A stretch of DNA of 64,000 nucleotides from Porites lobata (taxonomy: Eukaryota > Cnidaria > Anthozoa > Scleractinia > Poritidae), in assembly GCA_942486035.1 (NCBI GenBank), contig CALNXK010000002.1, forward strand, positions 3,196,001 to 3,260,000, in the 5' to 3' direction. How positions within the stretch are numbered: the first letter of the stretch is position 1; each line of letters opens with the position of its first letter. A program made the position numbers and the translations under genes. Positions 33,601 through 43,531 of this stretch are shown piece after piece. Below the pieces are notes generated by a model that was not told the origin of the DNA, searched no databases, and was given only the letters and a program-made list of their open reading frames with translations.

Positions 33601-36600
33601 GGTGAAGTTTGCCCTTAAAACTCCCACAAAATTACCGCTAAATCGGCCGATTTTTTCCACAAATTTGTCCCTAAAAATCCCGCGAAATTTGAGTTTTTCC
33701 TCTGCAATTTATCAGAGGCCCTGACTGGTGTGACTCTAACAGTTCAGTCGCACCTGCAAATTAAATCCACGTTTCATGGAGGCTGAATCTTGAATTTCAA
33801 CGCAATCAGTAGAAAAAGATGAATGTGGTAAAGTTCCAAGTCATGCAATTATTTAAAGACCTGTCAGAAGAGAGTTGTCCGTGGATCTGACGTAAATGTA
33901 AAAACACGTTAACAAGTTTCACCCATGTAGCAAGTGGAAATGCATAATAAAATCCATAAACATGAGATTGGAGCTCTCAGAACCTTTTACTGTTAGACGA
34001 TATTTCAATCAGAAAATCTTAGAGCTAAGGCCAATTATTGAAAGGTAATTTTTGTAGAGGTTTCTTCAACAATTTTTAATTTCCATTTATTTATACAAAA
34101 CTTGGACCAGATCAACTCATTTCCATACAGGGAAAACAATGGGAACTATTGCCTGGTAAATAATAATAGTCACTATTAATATTAGATTACCTGGAAAGTT
34201 CTAGAATTTTACACCAAAAAGAACAAAAGAAGATGAATTTAAGCAGGAAGTTTAGTTGTTCACACATTAAGAAGTCTTTTTTTTAATGACAGTGGTTGTG
34301 TTTATTTAAGTGTGAGAGAGGTATTAAAATTTGGCCCTGTTTAGTAATTTCAGCCTAGAGTTGTGACATGTAGTTAGTAGAGTTTTACAGCTGTGAAGGC
34401 TTCATGTAAGCTCATTTGGGAATATAAATCATGTTGCTGCTGTTCCCACATGCCTGCATTGCATTCAGTCTGCAAGTTACTAGTCCTTCTAAAAATAGTT
34501 GTTATTAGGTAAAATAATGAAAAAAGAAGAAATGTGATATAGAAAAGAAAATGGATAAATACAAATATCATTCAATTTATTGATTTGAGTACCTTCCTCT
34601 AAACAAGCAACTTGAATGGAAGCTTTAGGAGGAAAGTTGCCTGTAAAGTATGCAGTATCAATATCAAGGCCTTTGATGAGTCCAGGTATCCCAAGTTTGA
34701 TTATACACCAGTCATGTCCAGGAATTCTCTTGCGTCTTGTTTCCCATCCATCCATCCATTTGCCATTAGATGTAAACACTCCTTCACGCCACTCAGGAGG
34801 GCTTGGCTAGCAAATTAAAATATGCAGGGCTGTTAATCGGGCACTGTTAAAGGGTCAAATGGTGCGGCTTGGCCTGCAGTCCCTTGCCACTTGCTCAAAT
34901 ATTTCTCACAGTTTTTTCATTAAGACTGAGCTGACACCATTGCCACAAAGCACTCCTAAAATAAAATTCTTACCTTAAGCAAATTTTCAGCTACTGCAAA
35001 CCAGTCATCGGTAGCAAATAAAATTTTCCCTCCAACCTGTTTACGAAAGAAGGAAGAGTGTTAAGACATAAGCTTCATTATTGAGACTTTGTATGGGTAT
35101 TTCCAATGAAATCGAAATCGCAACAGTCGCTTAGTATTGATTGCCATTCTGATCAAGTGTGACAAATTAAGTTGTGCATTATGAAGGGAAAGAAATCTTC
35201 CAAAAAAAATTGCATGCAGTGAGTTACAGCTGTATCTTTCAAGAAGAAGATGTGTCAAGAACTCTACTCAGAAAAGACCCCCTGTGGTTCAATTCTTGTA
35301 AACAAACACCACCAAGAGAGAATGATATGAGAGCCAATCCATATACCATGACAATTATCTGAAATCTGTTTTAAGTTTGTGTGCATGTTGTGAAGGTATT
35401 TTTGTCTGTGTTTGCATGCGAACTTGACATGTTTCGCAGCCAACAACCAAACTTCAACCAAACTTCTTCCATCTTCAAATCTAATGAAGAAGAAATATGT
35501 CAACAATATGTCCCGGAATCAGTATGGATTCAGAAAAATTATTCTACTGCACATGCTTTAATCCAATTGTATGACAAGATCTCAAATGCACTTGATAATA
35601 CAAGGGTAACTTTAGGCCTATTCATTGACTTATCTAAGGCCTTTGATACAGTAAATCATGAAATTTTGCTCGACAAATTAGAACATTATGGAGTACGTGG
35701 TATTGCTTTACAATGGTTTAAAAGTTATCTGTCTTGTCGAAAACAATTTGTGCAATATAATGGTTACAACTCTTCATCATTAGATATCACTTGCGGAGTC
35801 CCTCAGGGATCTATCTTAGGTCCCCTGTTATTCTTAGTATATATAAATGATCTATGTAATGTGTCAAAGGTCTTAGAGCTGATACTATTTGCTGATGACA
35901 CTAATATCTTCTATTCGCATACTGATGCTTCCTATCTTATGGAAGTTGTAAATTTAGAATTGAAAAAGATAACGTGTTGGTTTTATACAAATAAGCTATC
36001 TATTAATGTTAAGAAATCTAATTTTATCATATTGAGACCGAGACAAAACAGGCAAACACTTGATTTAGCTTTTAATATTAGTAATTATTCGATTGACCGT
36101 GTTAAGGAAGCTACTTTTCTTGGTGTAATTTTGGATGAACATTTAACATGGAAATCACATATACATAATGTTGCTAGGAAAGTGTCTAAAGCCATAGGTA
36201 TAATTTATAAATCAAGTTTTTGCCTTAATAATTCCTCCTTACCGATGCTTTATTTTAGCCTTTTCTACCCATACTTATTCTACTGCGTGAGCGTCTGGGC
36301 ATCAACCTACCTATCAAACCTCAGAAGATTAATCACACTTCAAAAACGGGTCGTAAGAATAATGTCGAGGATTGCTTTCGATGCTCACACTGACCCCTTA
36401 TTTAAAAATTTAAAAATTCTGAATCTTGAGAGTATCTACAAACTTCAAATAGGAAAATTTATGTATCAATACAGATCTGGCTTACTTCCTTATTGCTTCA
36501 ATAACATGTTTCTGGTGACACGCCAGGTGCATTCTTATGGCACTAGAAGTTCGGAGCATTTTTATTTACCACAATGCAGGACTAATATAAGAAAGTTCTC

Positions 36601-39100
36601 CATCAGTTTCCAAGGTCCTAAATTTTTTAACTCTCTTAGTTTTGAAATTCGAAATGCAACAAGTACCGTTTCCTTTTGCTGTAAGCTGAAAGCATTCCTC
36701 TTATCATAAATAGTAATTTATGTATATATATATATGTATTTTTTTTTCTTCCTTTGCTCTTTTATTTTCTTTTGTTTTGTTTTGTTTTTTTTTCTTTTTG
36801 TCATTTCGCTTTTTTTAGCCTAGAACTATGATTAGTACGACTATCTAATATACTTATTTTAAGATTTACTGTAGCTCTGCCATTGATTTTCCCGTGTGTA
36901 ATTATGATAATATTTTGTTGTAATTATCTAACTGAGGGAGCCCATTCCTTATAAGCCCGGTGGCTTCTCTTGGGCTTCCTCGCCATGAGAGTTAAGGTAA
37001 TTAGATTTTAGTTGATTTGTTTAATTTTTGGCAAACAAAAAACAATAAACAACAATAAACAATAAACAAACATTTAAATGTCTGGTGGTCGCACATGTCA
37101 TGTTTCAACCCCCTTAGAACATATTTTCTCGTTTTGTGTCCATGTTTAGATCCAAACGACGGTATCACAGCTCGCTGGTTTGCATGGAAGTCACCAGAAG
37201 AGACAGTTGTCTTTTACAATCGTTTAACTTAATACTTGAAGTTGTTTATCTACTGATGTAGCAATGACCACAATAATTACAATTATAATTAATTGTCATC
37301 AGAACCATTTTATTGGGCAATTCCCATAAGCCAGGACCATTTTGGTCATCAGCAGCTACTGTGGTGAGATTTTTCCATGTAAAATCTCTTGACTTGTCAA
37401 TGGAAGTAATAGCAAGTTCACACATTATGGCATGCTGTGCATGACTGGCAGTCAAATAGCCTGCATAGCAGGCACTTGGAAGTAGTGGGCGAAAGGGAGA
37501 ACGGGCGCGCTTGAGGGAGACACGCAAGGGGTGAGGGAGCGCCTGCATGGAAGGTCCCCGAAAATTGTTTCAAGTGGCATTCTGTGAGTGCGGATATTTC
37601 CAATTGGTCGAGAGGCTCCAGAGGGAAAAAGGTTACCACGCGGGGTGAGAAATTGTCAATCAATAGTACATAGACAACGTAGTGAAGATCTTATATTACA
37701 CCACTAGCTTCTGAAACCACTACATTGTATACAATTGAAGTTCAGGTCTCGGAGGTCACTTCAGTCTGGTTTAATGCGACTATGTGGCTGTAATCACAAA
37801 GAAAAATTGGGGTGTTCAAACGGTATTCCGATGGAATATCAGATACGCATTAGCAGAAGTGGCGAGAGACAAAAGATTTGTCGAATCGTTGCAATAAAGA
37901 TCAGAGGGAATATTCTTTGCTCAGGAGAACTTGGCGGCTTGTGTTGTCAATGGAACATATACCATCAAAACTTGGACATGATTGATGAAATGAAACACTT
38001 ACCAGGGGCATGAATTTGAAAAAAACATTTCACTATTGTATTATTCGCTGTTCAGAGGCGACCTGAGGTCTGTTGTTTATGTCTCCTTACTGCAGTAGAA
38101 AGCGTGTTGGTACTGTTTGTGTTCTGAAGTTTAGGTCCGCTTTAAGTAAGACATGTCTGCTCCAAAAACGGCTGCCACTTAGCACAGTAAAAACAATGGT
38201 CATTAATTTTCCTTGTACACTGTGATCGTTGGTGTCTGTACAGTTGTGGCTAAGTAAGCTCAGAGAACAAACACAGCATGCTTTCTTTAAAAGATACCCA
38301 GTTTTGACTTTGTTATTTCCTATTCACTGTGCCAATGGTTAAAAACGATTTAAAGCTGTGTGTTAACAATCAGTTTATTGCTCCATCCCTCTATAATCAG
38401 ATAACCCAGCTGATCTTTATAACAGATACATTTAGACCGAAGATAAAACGTACAACACTTTTTGGCAGCACGCTTTGTTTGTGCAAGGTCAGTCGTTTTC
38501 AGTCAAAACGTTTGACAGATCATGCAACGGCTGCCAGGTAATTAGGGTGGGGGCGGGAAACGATTTTCGTGGGCCTTTCGGGCAGGCGCTCCCTCTCCCC
38601 TTGCGTGACTCCTTCTCGCACATCCGTTTTTTCACGTGCCCACTACTTCCAAGCGCCTGTTACACAGGCTAGCAGTCAAATGAATTACCCGCCAAGTTTA
38701 AAATTATATGACACCAATCTAACCGACCAATAAGGTGATGTGACGTGCTTAAAATAATCAGGCAAAATGAAATAGAACCAAGAGTAGATTTTAAATAATT
38801 TTTATGGGAAGAGGGCCATGTACAAGTCTAGGGAATTCGCTCCCTTAGCTCTCTTGCCACTACTAAGTCTTTTGCATTTTGGGTGGTCGCTTACAAGCGA
38901 AATAACGTGAGGTTCGCCTAGGTGGTTCGCCAACATCAGCACTCTAAAATTTGGTTATACTCTCGTGTTTTAGCTAATTAACTGATGGTAAAGCGGATTT
39001 CAAGGAGAGCATAAAATCCACTTACCCTGCTACAAGCTAAATCATTTAAATCAACGAACCCTGGTGGGTTTTGTGAAGAGTCACCATCCCTTCCTGCCAT
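24620..39100 (-). CDS. ALLC: allantoicase, complete
   Basis: Allantoicase hydrolyses allantoate to ureidoglycolate and urea in purine degradation. Coding exons in transcript order: 39100-39026, 35036-34974, 34806-34593, 32828-32743, 31644-31524, 30914-30844, 29746-29609, 28339-28285, 27411-27362, 25942-25885, 24963-24875, 24766-24620. The sum is 1167 nt, or 388 aa plus stop, close to the usual length. Two allantoicase repeats are visible: KWMDGWETRRKRIPGHDWC with DIDTAYFTGNFPP, and DGWETARR with FEWSVIKLGHPG and IEIDTNHFKGNFPDSC. Each repeat closes with a copy of the PDGGxxRLR signature. I chose Met at 39100 because LNDLACSR follows in family register; the frame stays open upstream to 39289, so a longer start is possible. 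Intron 1 hosts a retrotransposon and a Mutator-like element. Confidence 0.96.
25243..25335. repeat. CG-rich and CTCTCTCG low-complexity tract
   Basis: TTACGCGCGCGAAGCGCGCG followed by repeated GTCTCTCTCTCGC words, in the ALLC intron between exons 25942-25885 and 24963-24875. TAGGTAAAG upstream and CTTTACCTA downstream are inverted, so this may be the core of a small TIR element. Confidence 0.6.
26955..27044. repeat. 90-bp palindrome in an ALLC intron
   Basis: The arms CCAATTCGGTCTGTAATCAT and ATGATTACAGACCAAATTGG surround CGTGATTAA/TTAATCACG. It lies at the end of a longer repeat-like stretch from about 26690 that contains GATTGGCTATCAACTGCCC. Confidence 0.75.
27463..27735. mobile_element. 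composite palindromic element with TTCACATGTGAA repeats
   Basis: The first hairpin pairs GGAGATACGAAATTTCTC with GAGAATTTCGTATCTCC. The second pairs TATATAAACACCAATGAAAT with ATTTCATTGGTGTTTATATA. Two TTCACATGTGAA copies lie between. It begins about 50 bp before ALLC exon 27411-27362 in transcript direction, and is non-coding. Confidence 0.7.
28581..29472. mobile_element. 892-bp Mutator-like element, copy 1
   Basis: The ends TAGCCTTAATTTCATCCGAT and ATCGGATGAATTTAAGGCTA begin long TIRs of about 100 bp. The flanks are CAGGTATCA (28572-28580) and CAGGTGTCA (29473-29481), a 9-bp duplication with one mismatch. A second copy is at 54218-55103 in the same orientation. A 105-codon frame at 29021-29338 is only partly shared with copy 2 and shows no transposase motif. 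Confidence 0.85.
30723..30773. repeat. perfect 51-bp palindrome
   Basis: The arm ATACCAACTGCCTCCAAAAAATA pairs exactly with its complement around a loop of about 5 nt. It lies 70 bp past the donor of ALLC exon 30914-30844 in genomic terms. Confidence 0.9.
35455..37075 (+). mobile_element. 5'-truncated non-LTR retrotransposon (jockey/CR1-like) in ALLC intron 1
   Basis: The main frame ends at stop 36709 and encodes about 400 aa of reverse transcriptase. Seen in order: DLSKAFDTVNHEILLDKLEHYG (35629-35694), GVPQGSILGPLLF, FADDT (catalytic Asp pair), LGVILDEHLTWKSHI, then a C-terminal region with LQKRVVRIMSR and YGTRSS. No endonuclease domain is present. Near 35530-35545 the expected NQYGFRKN is split by a one-base shift, so the frame upstream of it is not native. 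The 3' end carries an ACAATAAACAACAATAAAC simple tail (about 37030-37075). It is transcribed opposite to ALLC. Assignment to the jockey/CR1 superfamily is from motifs; the clade is uncertain. Confidence 0.9.
37457..38671. mobile_element. 1.2-kb Mutator-like element with perfect 9-bp target duplication
   Basis: It starts TAGCCTGCATAGCAGGCACT and ends AGCGCCTGTTACACAGGCTA, with TIRs of about 100 bp containing CTTGGAAGTAGTGGGC. GCAGTCAAA flanks both sides (37448-37456 and 38672-38680). The interior (about 37700-38500) has no recognisable transposase. It lies in ALLC intron 1, between the retrotransposon and exon 1. Confidence 0.88.
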
Positions 39101-39354
39101 ATCATCTAACACAAGTACACGAAGACTATGTAACCAAGCCTTTTCACAGAGACGCACGCATACCAGACTGTCTGCGGGTAGTACTTGGTGTAAGACTGCC
39201 CAAAATGTCCCGGGCCACCGCCCACCACTGTTAGCGCTGTAGTGGCTGTGCCCTAGTAGACGCAATAATACCTGTAGTAGCTGTAGCACTGTAGTACCTG
39301 TAGTACAAACATTCTTGTACGTTTGCTAACTGCTAGTATGAAGAACTATCTTAC

Positions 39355-39500
39355 CCCAAAAACCAGAAAATGTGCGACCCCATTCTAGTAAACTCTATCG
39401 AAAATGGGACCCCATTATAGTCAATCCAGTCTTGAAAATGCGACCCCATCCAGCGGCACATCCCCATTAGCCTCTCTTAAGGGAGTACCCTCCCCGGGCG
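39355..39500. repeat. dispersed repeat fragment with GCGGCACATCCC end
   Basis: Three GCGACCCCATT/GGACCCCATT words, then CAGCGGCACATCCCC and GGGAGTACCCTCCCCGGG. This matches the ends of 11385-11735 and 22162-22548. Confidence 0.6.
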
Positions 39501-39951
39501 AGAGTCAAAGACTGCTCTCGTTTCATTTCTCGCGCGGCCAAAACCCGCCAAAACTGGTCTTTCTTTGCTCCGAAACCAAACGGAAATGCTTGCTACGCAG
39601 GCTATTGAGAGGTTTGTTTATCGTTTTTTCGTCATGTTTAGTTTTTGCTTTCTTTTACTTTCGTTTATTAGTCGAGGAGCATAGGCCGAAAAAAAATACA
39701 ACATCGTAGCACCCCCACCACACTAAAGGTTTGACAACAGATTCAGATTAGCCAAATACCCATAGATTACTTATTCGACATTCGGATCTACAAATTGTGG
39801 GGTCAGTGACTTGGTACGCTGCGATTTCTGAGGGGGGTGGGGATTATTTTGAAGCATCAAATTTCAGAATTTTCGTATAGGTGCCGTGAAACTGAAAAAT
39901 CATATCTTTTTACTTAATCAGGCAAATGGGTTAGTACTTGGCCAACGCGTG

Positions 39952-40315
39952 TAAAGGTCGGTACACACTAGGCGACAAGTTGCTGCAACATGTCGCGGCG
40001 ACACGTTGCAGCGACAAGTCGCTTCGTGTGTACCGGAGAGTTTTTGTGAAAATCTTTGTCGCTGCAACAGAATTTGTCGCCGCAACAAGTCGCACAGATT
40101 CAGTCTGATTTGATTTTTTGCGACTTGTTGCAGCGACAAAATTCTGCTGCGGAGACAAAGATTTTCACAAAAATTCTCCAGTACAAACGAAGCGATTTGT
40201 CGCTGCGACGTGTCGCCTCACTTTGTTGCTGCAACTGTCGCCGACCTGTACACACGGAGTGATCTGTCGCCGCGACGTGTTGCAGCCACTTGTCGCCTAG
40301 TGGGTACCGACCTTA
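39952..40315. mobile_element. 364-bp TIR element built of CGACAAGTCGC words
   Basis: TIRs of about 55 bp: TAAAGGTCGGTACACACTAG at the left, complement of CTAGTGGGTACCGACCTTA at the right. The interior is filled with TTGCAGCGAC, GTCGCCGCAAC and CGACAAGTCGC in both orientations. It is non-coding. Confidence 0.88.
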
Positions 40316-40677
40316 AATCCATAAGAGCCACAATCTCAGATGTCTTTTGTGCTTTTTTTTTTGCATTGCCACGGTAACAGTTTATAAGGAACCTCTGTCC
40401 ATGGGGTCTAACGTCAATAATAAGGGATGTACATTGCCGATGTACTTAGAATGTGCTTACAATTGATATTTATTAATTCTCGAAAACGGTTTGTATAAGA
40501 TTTTTTTAACAAAACTACAAATCAAACCATTCCATTGTCTTGGAACGAATCATGCATGTTGTCATAATTACCTCTAAACCCTATTTTCTTATCGGTACCA
40601 ATTGAAACCTTTGAAAAATCATATCTTAAAGACTACACATTGTTCAACGATGAAACTTTGGAAGGTCATGTAACTTT

Positions 40678-41159
40678 TAGCCTCCCACGCAGGCGTTTTT
40701 AGGGGAGCTCGTTTTTCATCCCTCCCCACAAACGCCTGCACAGCCGGAAACAACATTCCTTTCCCATTGTTTTATTTGCGTGGTAAGTGACCAATCAACA
40801 ATTTTGCAATAAAGTGTTGACAGGCTAAACACAACTGAACGTGACCCTAGAGTTACCGTTTTCCTTCTTTTCTTTCCTTCGCTAAGGTTATGCAGTGCAT
40901 GGACTATTCTAAATTTTGACTAAATCTTATTTTTGCCGCTCTGAATCTAACATTTATTAGAGGTCAGAAAGCTTTCCCAGTGTTTAATGCAGATCGAGTA
41001 ATTATCAGATTACCTTGCAGTCAAGGTCAACTTTCCAGAATTTGGAAAGTACAATGTGATTGGCTAAGCCTGGGAAAGGAATGTTATCTTCGGTTGAGCA
41101 GGCGTTTGTGGGGAGGGATGAAAAACAAGCTCCCCTAAAAACGCCTGCATGGGAGGCTA
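40678..41159. mobile_element. 482-bp Mutator-like MITE with perfect 9-bp target duplication
   Basis: It starts TAGCCTCCCACGCAGGCG and ends CGCCTGCATGGGAGGCTA. The arms share TTTTTAGGGGAGCT and TCATCCCTCCCCACAAACGC. TGTAACTTT flanks both sides exactly (40669-40677 and 41160-41168). Confidence 0.9.
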
Positions 41160-42856
41160 TGTAACTTTATAAGCTCTTTCATTTTAAAATATTTTCACGA
41201 AGTGATCCTTGTTTCCATCACAAGGGTTGCTAAGATGTGTTTTTTGTCAGCAATCTTAAAGAAGATCGAACAGAGATGTGGGTTAAATAAGCAGTTTGAA
41301 ACAATAGTTAATAGAAAAACGAAATAGGTTTTTTTTGCCGGTTTGAAGAATGCTGAATGACTCCCTTAACCTTTTTCCTCAAATGCCTAAAGATACAATC
41401 AGTTAGCTAAAATGTAATACAGTATCAACACAAACAATTCTTCATGGTTATTTTTTTTTCGCGTGTGTCTAGAAATGTTAATCACTGCAGAATCTTAGTA
41501 AAGATCTTGGATACAAATACGTATATTTTGTAAATAATACATATTTTTTGAAACGGTATTGTTATATTTGACATTATTTTTATCTCTGTGTTTTGAGAAG
41601 GTGTTTGCTTAGTTTCATGAGTATTGAACTGAAAATTTAGTACAAAATTATTGAAATTCTTAATTTTTTAGTTGCTTAGAGTTTGTATAATTTGCAGTAA
41701 AGCTCTTAAAGCTTTTACAATCAACTTTTATGTGGGTTTACGTTTTCCGTATATCCTTTTAAGTTGATTTCTTATCCAAAACATCGATTCTAGGATAATC
41801 AGATGACTAGAGTATTTTACAATGTGTTCGGCACAGTGCTAAATCAGCTTAAATTGACTATCATTTCTAATTGCAAAAAAATCACTTTTTACATCGTTGT
41901 ATTCGCTGTTGTTCTTTATTATTTTGAAAAAACCTACATGGAGTTTTGATGGTAAAATGTTGGATGCTTTCCATTTAGAGAAAAAATTCGGAAATTTCGG
42001 TGCAGGGAACAAAAATGGATTTTCCGATAGGTAAAAAGTTGTTCTGTTTGATCGTAAACCCCGGAACGGAGCCGAGCCCGTTACCCGATGGGACACCAAG
42101 ATGGCTGCCGAGTTGGTAACAATTGAAAATGGAACATGAAATTCCGTTCGGAACGTTCCAACCGGGAAAACGGGCCTACCTTTTCAGATTTTCCACTTTT
42201 TCCGGGAATTTTTCAGGGGGATAAAGCGACAAAACTTTCTCCATTTACTGCCGAACCGAAATTTCCGAAAAATTTTGACCAAATGGGAAGCGCCCGTCGC
42301 CTTGACGTCTTCTTTGGAATTCCTAGTTTGCGTTGAAAAATTATTGCATAAACAGTCCAGATACAAACTGAGAGAGGAGGTGAGTCGTATTGGTGCAGAA
42401 CCATGTAGTCTCCCGTGTTACGCCGTAACATTAGGGCCCTGTCTATTATATATCCGACCCTTAGCTATGCGGACGCCCTTAGTTCGGCCCAAACTATAAG
42501 CCTCGCAATGAGGAGGAGTCAATTATGCGTGAAATACATACAAAAGTTACACAATCATGCATATTAGTCACCCAAATCACTTTTCACCACCTAGTAGCAG
42601 CGGTCACACTCATGACTACAACCTCAGGACAAAGACGATCAGTAATCAACCAACTTGCATGTAACAACAGGAACATGTGCCGTACGAAGCGTTCTGGCTC
42701 ATTTATTACCTTCAATCAAGCGTACTGTGTATAAATGCTAAAAGTAGTAGTATACATGTAATTGTATAGCGTTGTTGAATAGTGTAAATCTTTGAAGCTT
42801 GTATTTTATCACTGTAATTCAGTTTTTTTTAACTGCAATGGTGATTAATGAACAGC

Positions 42857-42857
<1 letters not shown>

Positions 42858-42886
<29 letters not shown>
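42858..42886. repeat. (ATT)n microsatellite
   Basis: An uninterrupted ATT repeat in the region upstream of protease 1. Confidence 0.95.
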
Positions 42887-42890
<4 letters not shown>

Positions 42891-43531
42891 ACAGCCCCGC
42901 TCTGTTTTGGGTTCTTTCGATGTCGTGTTGATGTCTTGCAAAGTTAATTTTCAAGTAGTACGATCAGTTTTGCAGAATTCAATGTGTACTCCGTCCTTGT
43001 CCCCCCCCCCCCCGGGGTGTTTGTCTCTTAATTTCGGTCATATGTGGGGAGCTAAAACTTGTATGTATGTACAGCTGATATAAAGTTCCTCAACGAGAAC
43101 ACACTACTAAAGTAAATGGGAACTTCATAATAGCGTGACAACCCTCAGTTGTGAGTACTTTGTCGTTCTTTAATATACGAGCTGTCTCATTATCAGCTCT
43201 CCTAAAAGCAAAAGAGAGCTTGTATCTCACCTTCGTTCTTATTCGTTGCATTTTCTGTTTTATTTATTAGATTATTTTTAAATTATTCAGAAAAACTCAC
43301 ATTTCACAAGACTTTCTAAGCTGAAGTTCATCCCTAAAACACACCTGCACCTCTTAACTGATTAAATGAGTTAACAAACGGAAAATCTCCATTTAAAATG
43401 TTGTGTTGGCGCCAGCCCTGTCGGCTTGTATCACTCAAAATATACATAAAGCATTAAGTATAAAACAAAGAAGCCCGCAGCTCGGACGGCAGCTGTGGTA
43501 CACTACAGTTTGCTTGCTTTATCAGCCGTGC

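Larger units (their letters stand above)
39101..43531. other. intergenic region between divergent ALLC and protease 1
   Basis: 4.4 kb. It contains a repeat fragment (39355-39500), a 364-bp TIR element (39952-40315), a Mutator-like MITE (40678-41159), AT-rich single-copy-looking DNA (41170-41990), a repeat-like stretch near 42000-42300 with GGAACGGAGCC and AACGTTCCAACC, and an (ATT)n tract. No exon is supported. Confidence 0.6.

Noticed and set aside
39101..39289. Longer ALLC N-terminus in the same open frame
   Set aside because: Family length and the LNDLA register fit the Met at 39100; the upstream part has no conserved feature, though it is not excluded.
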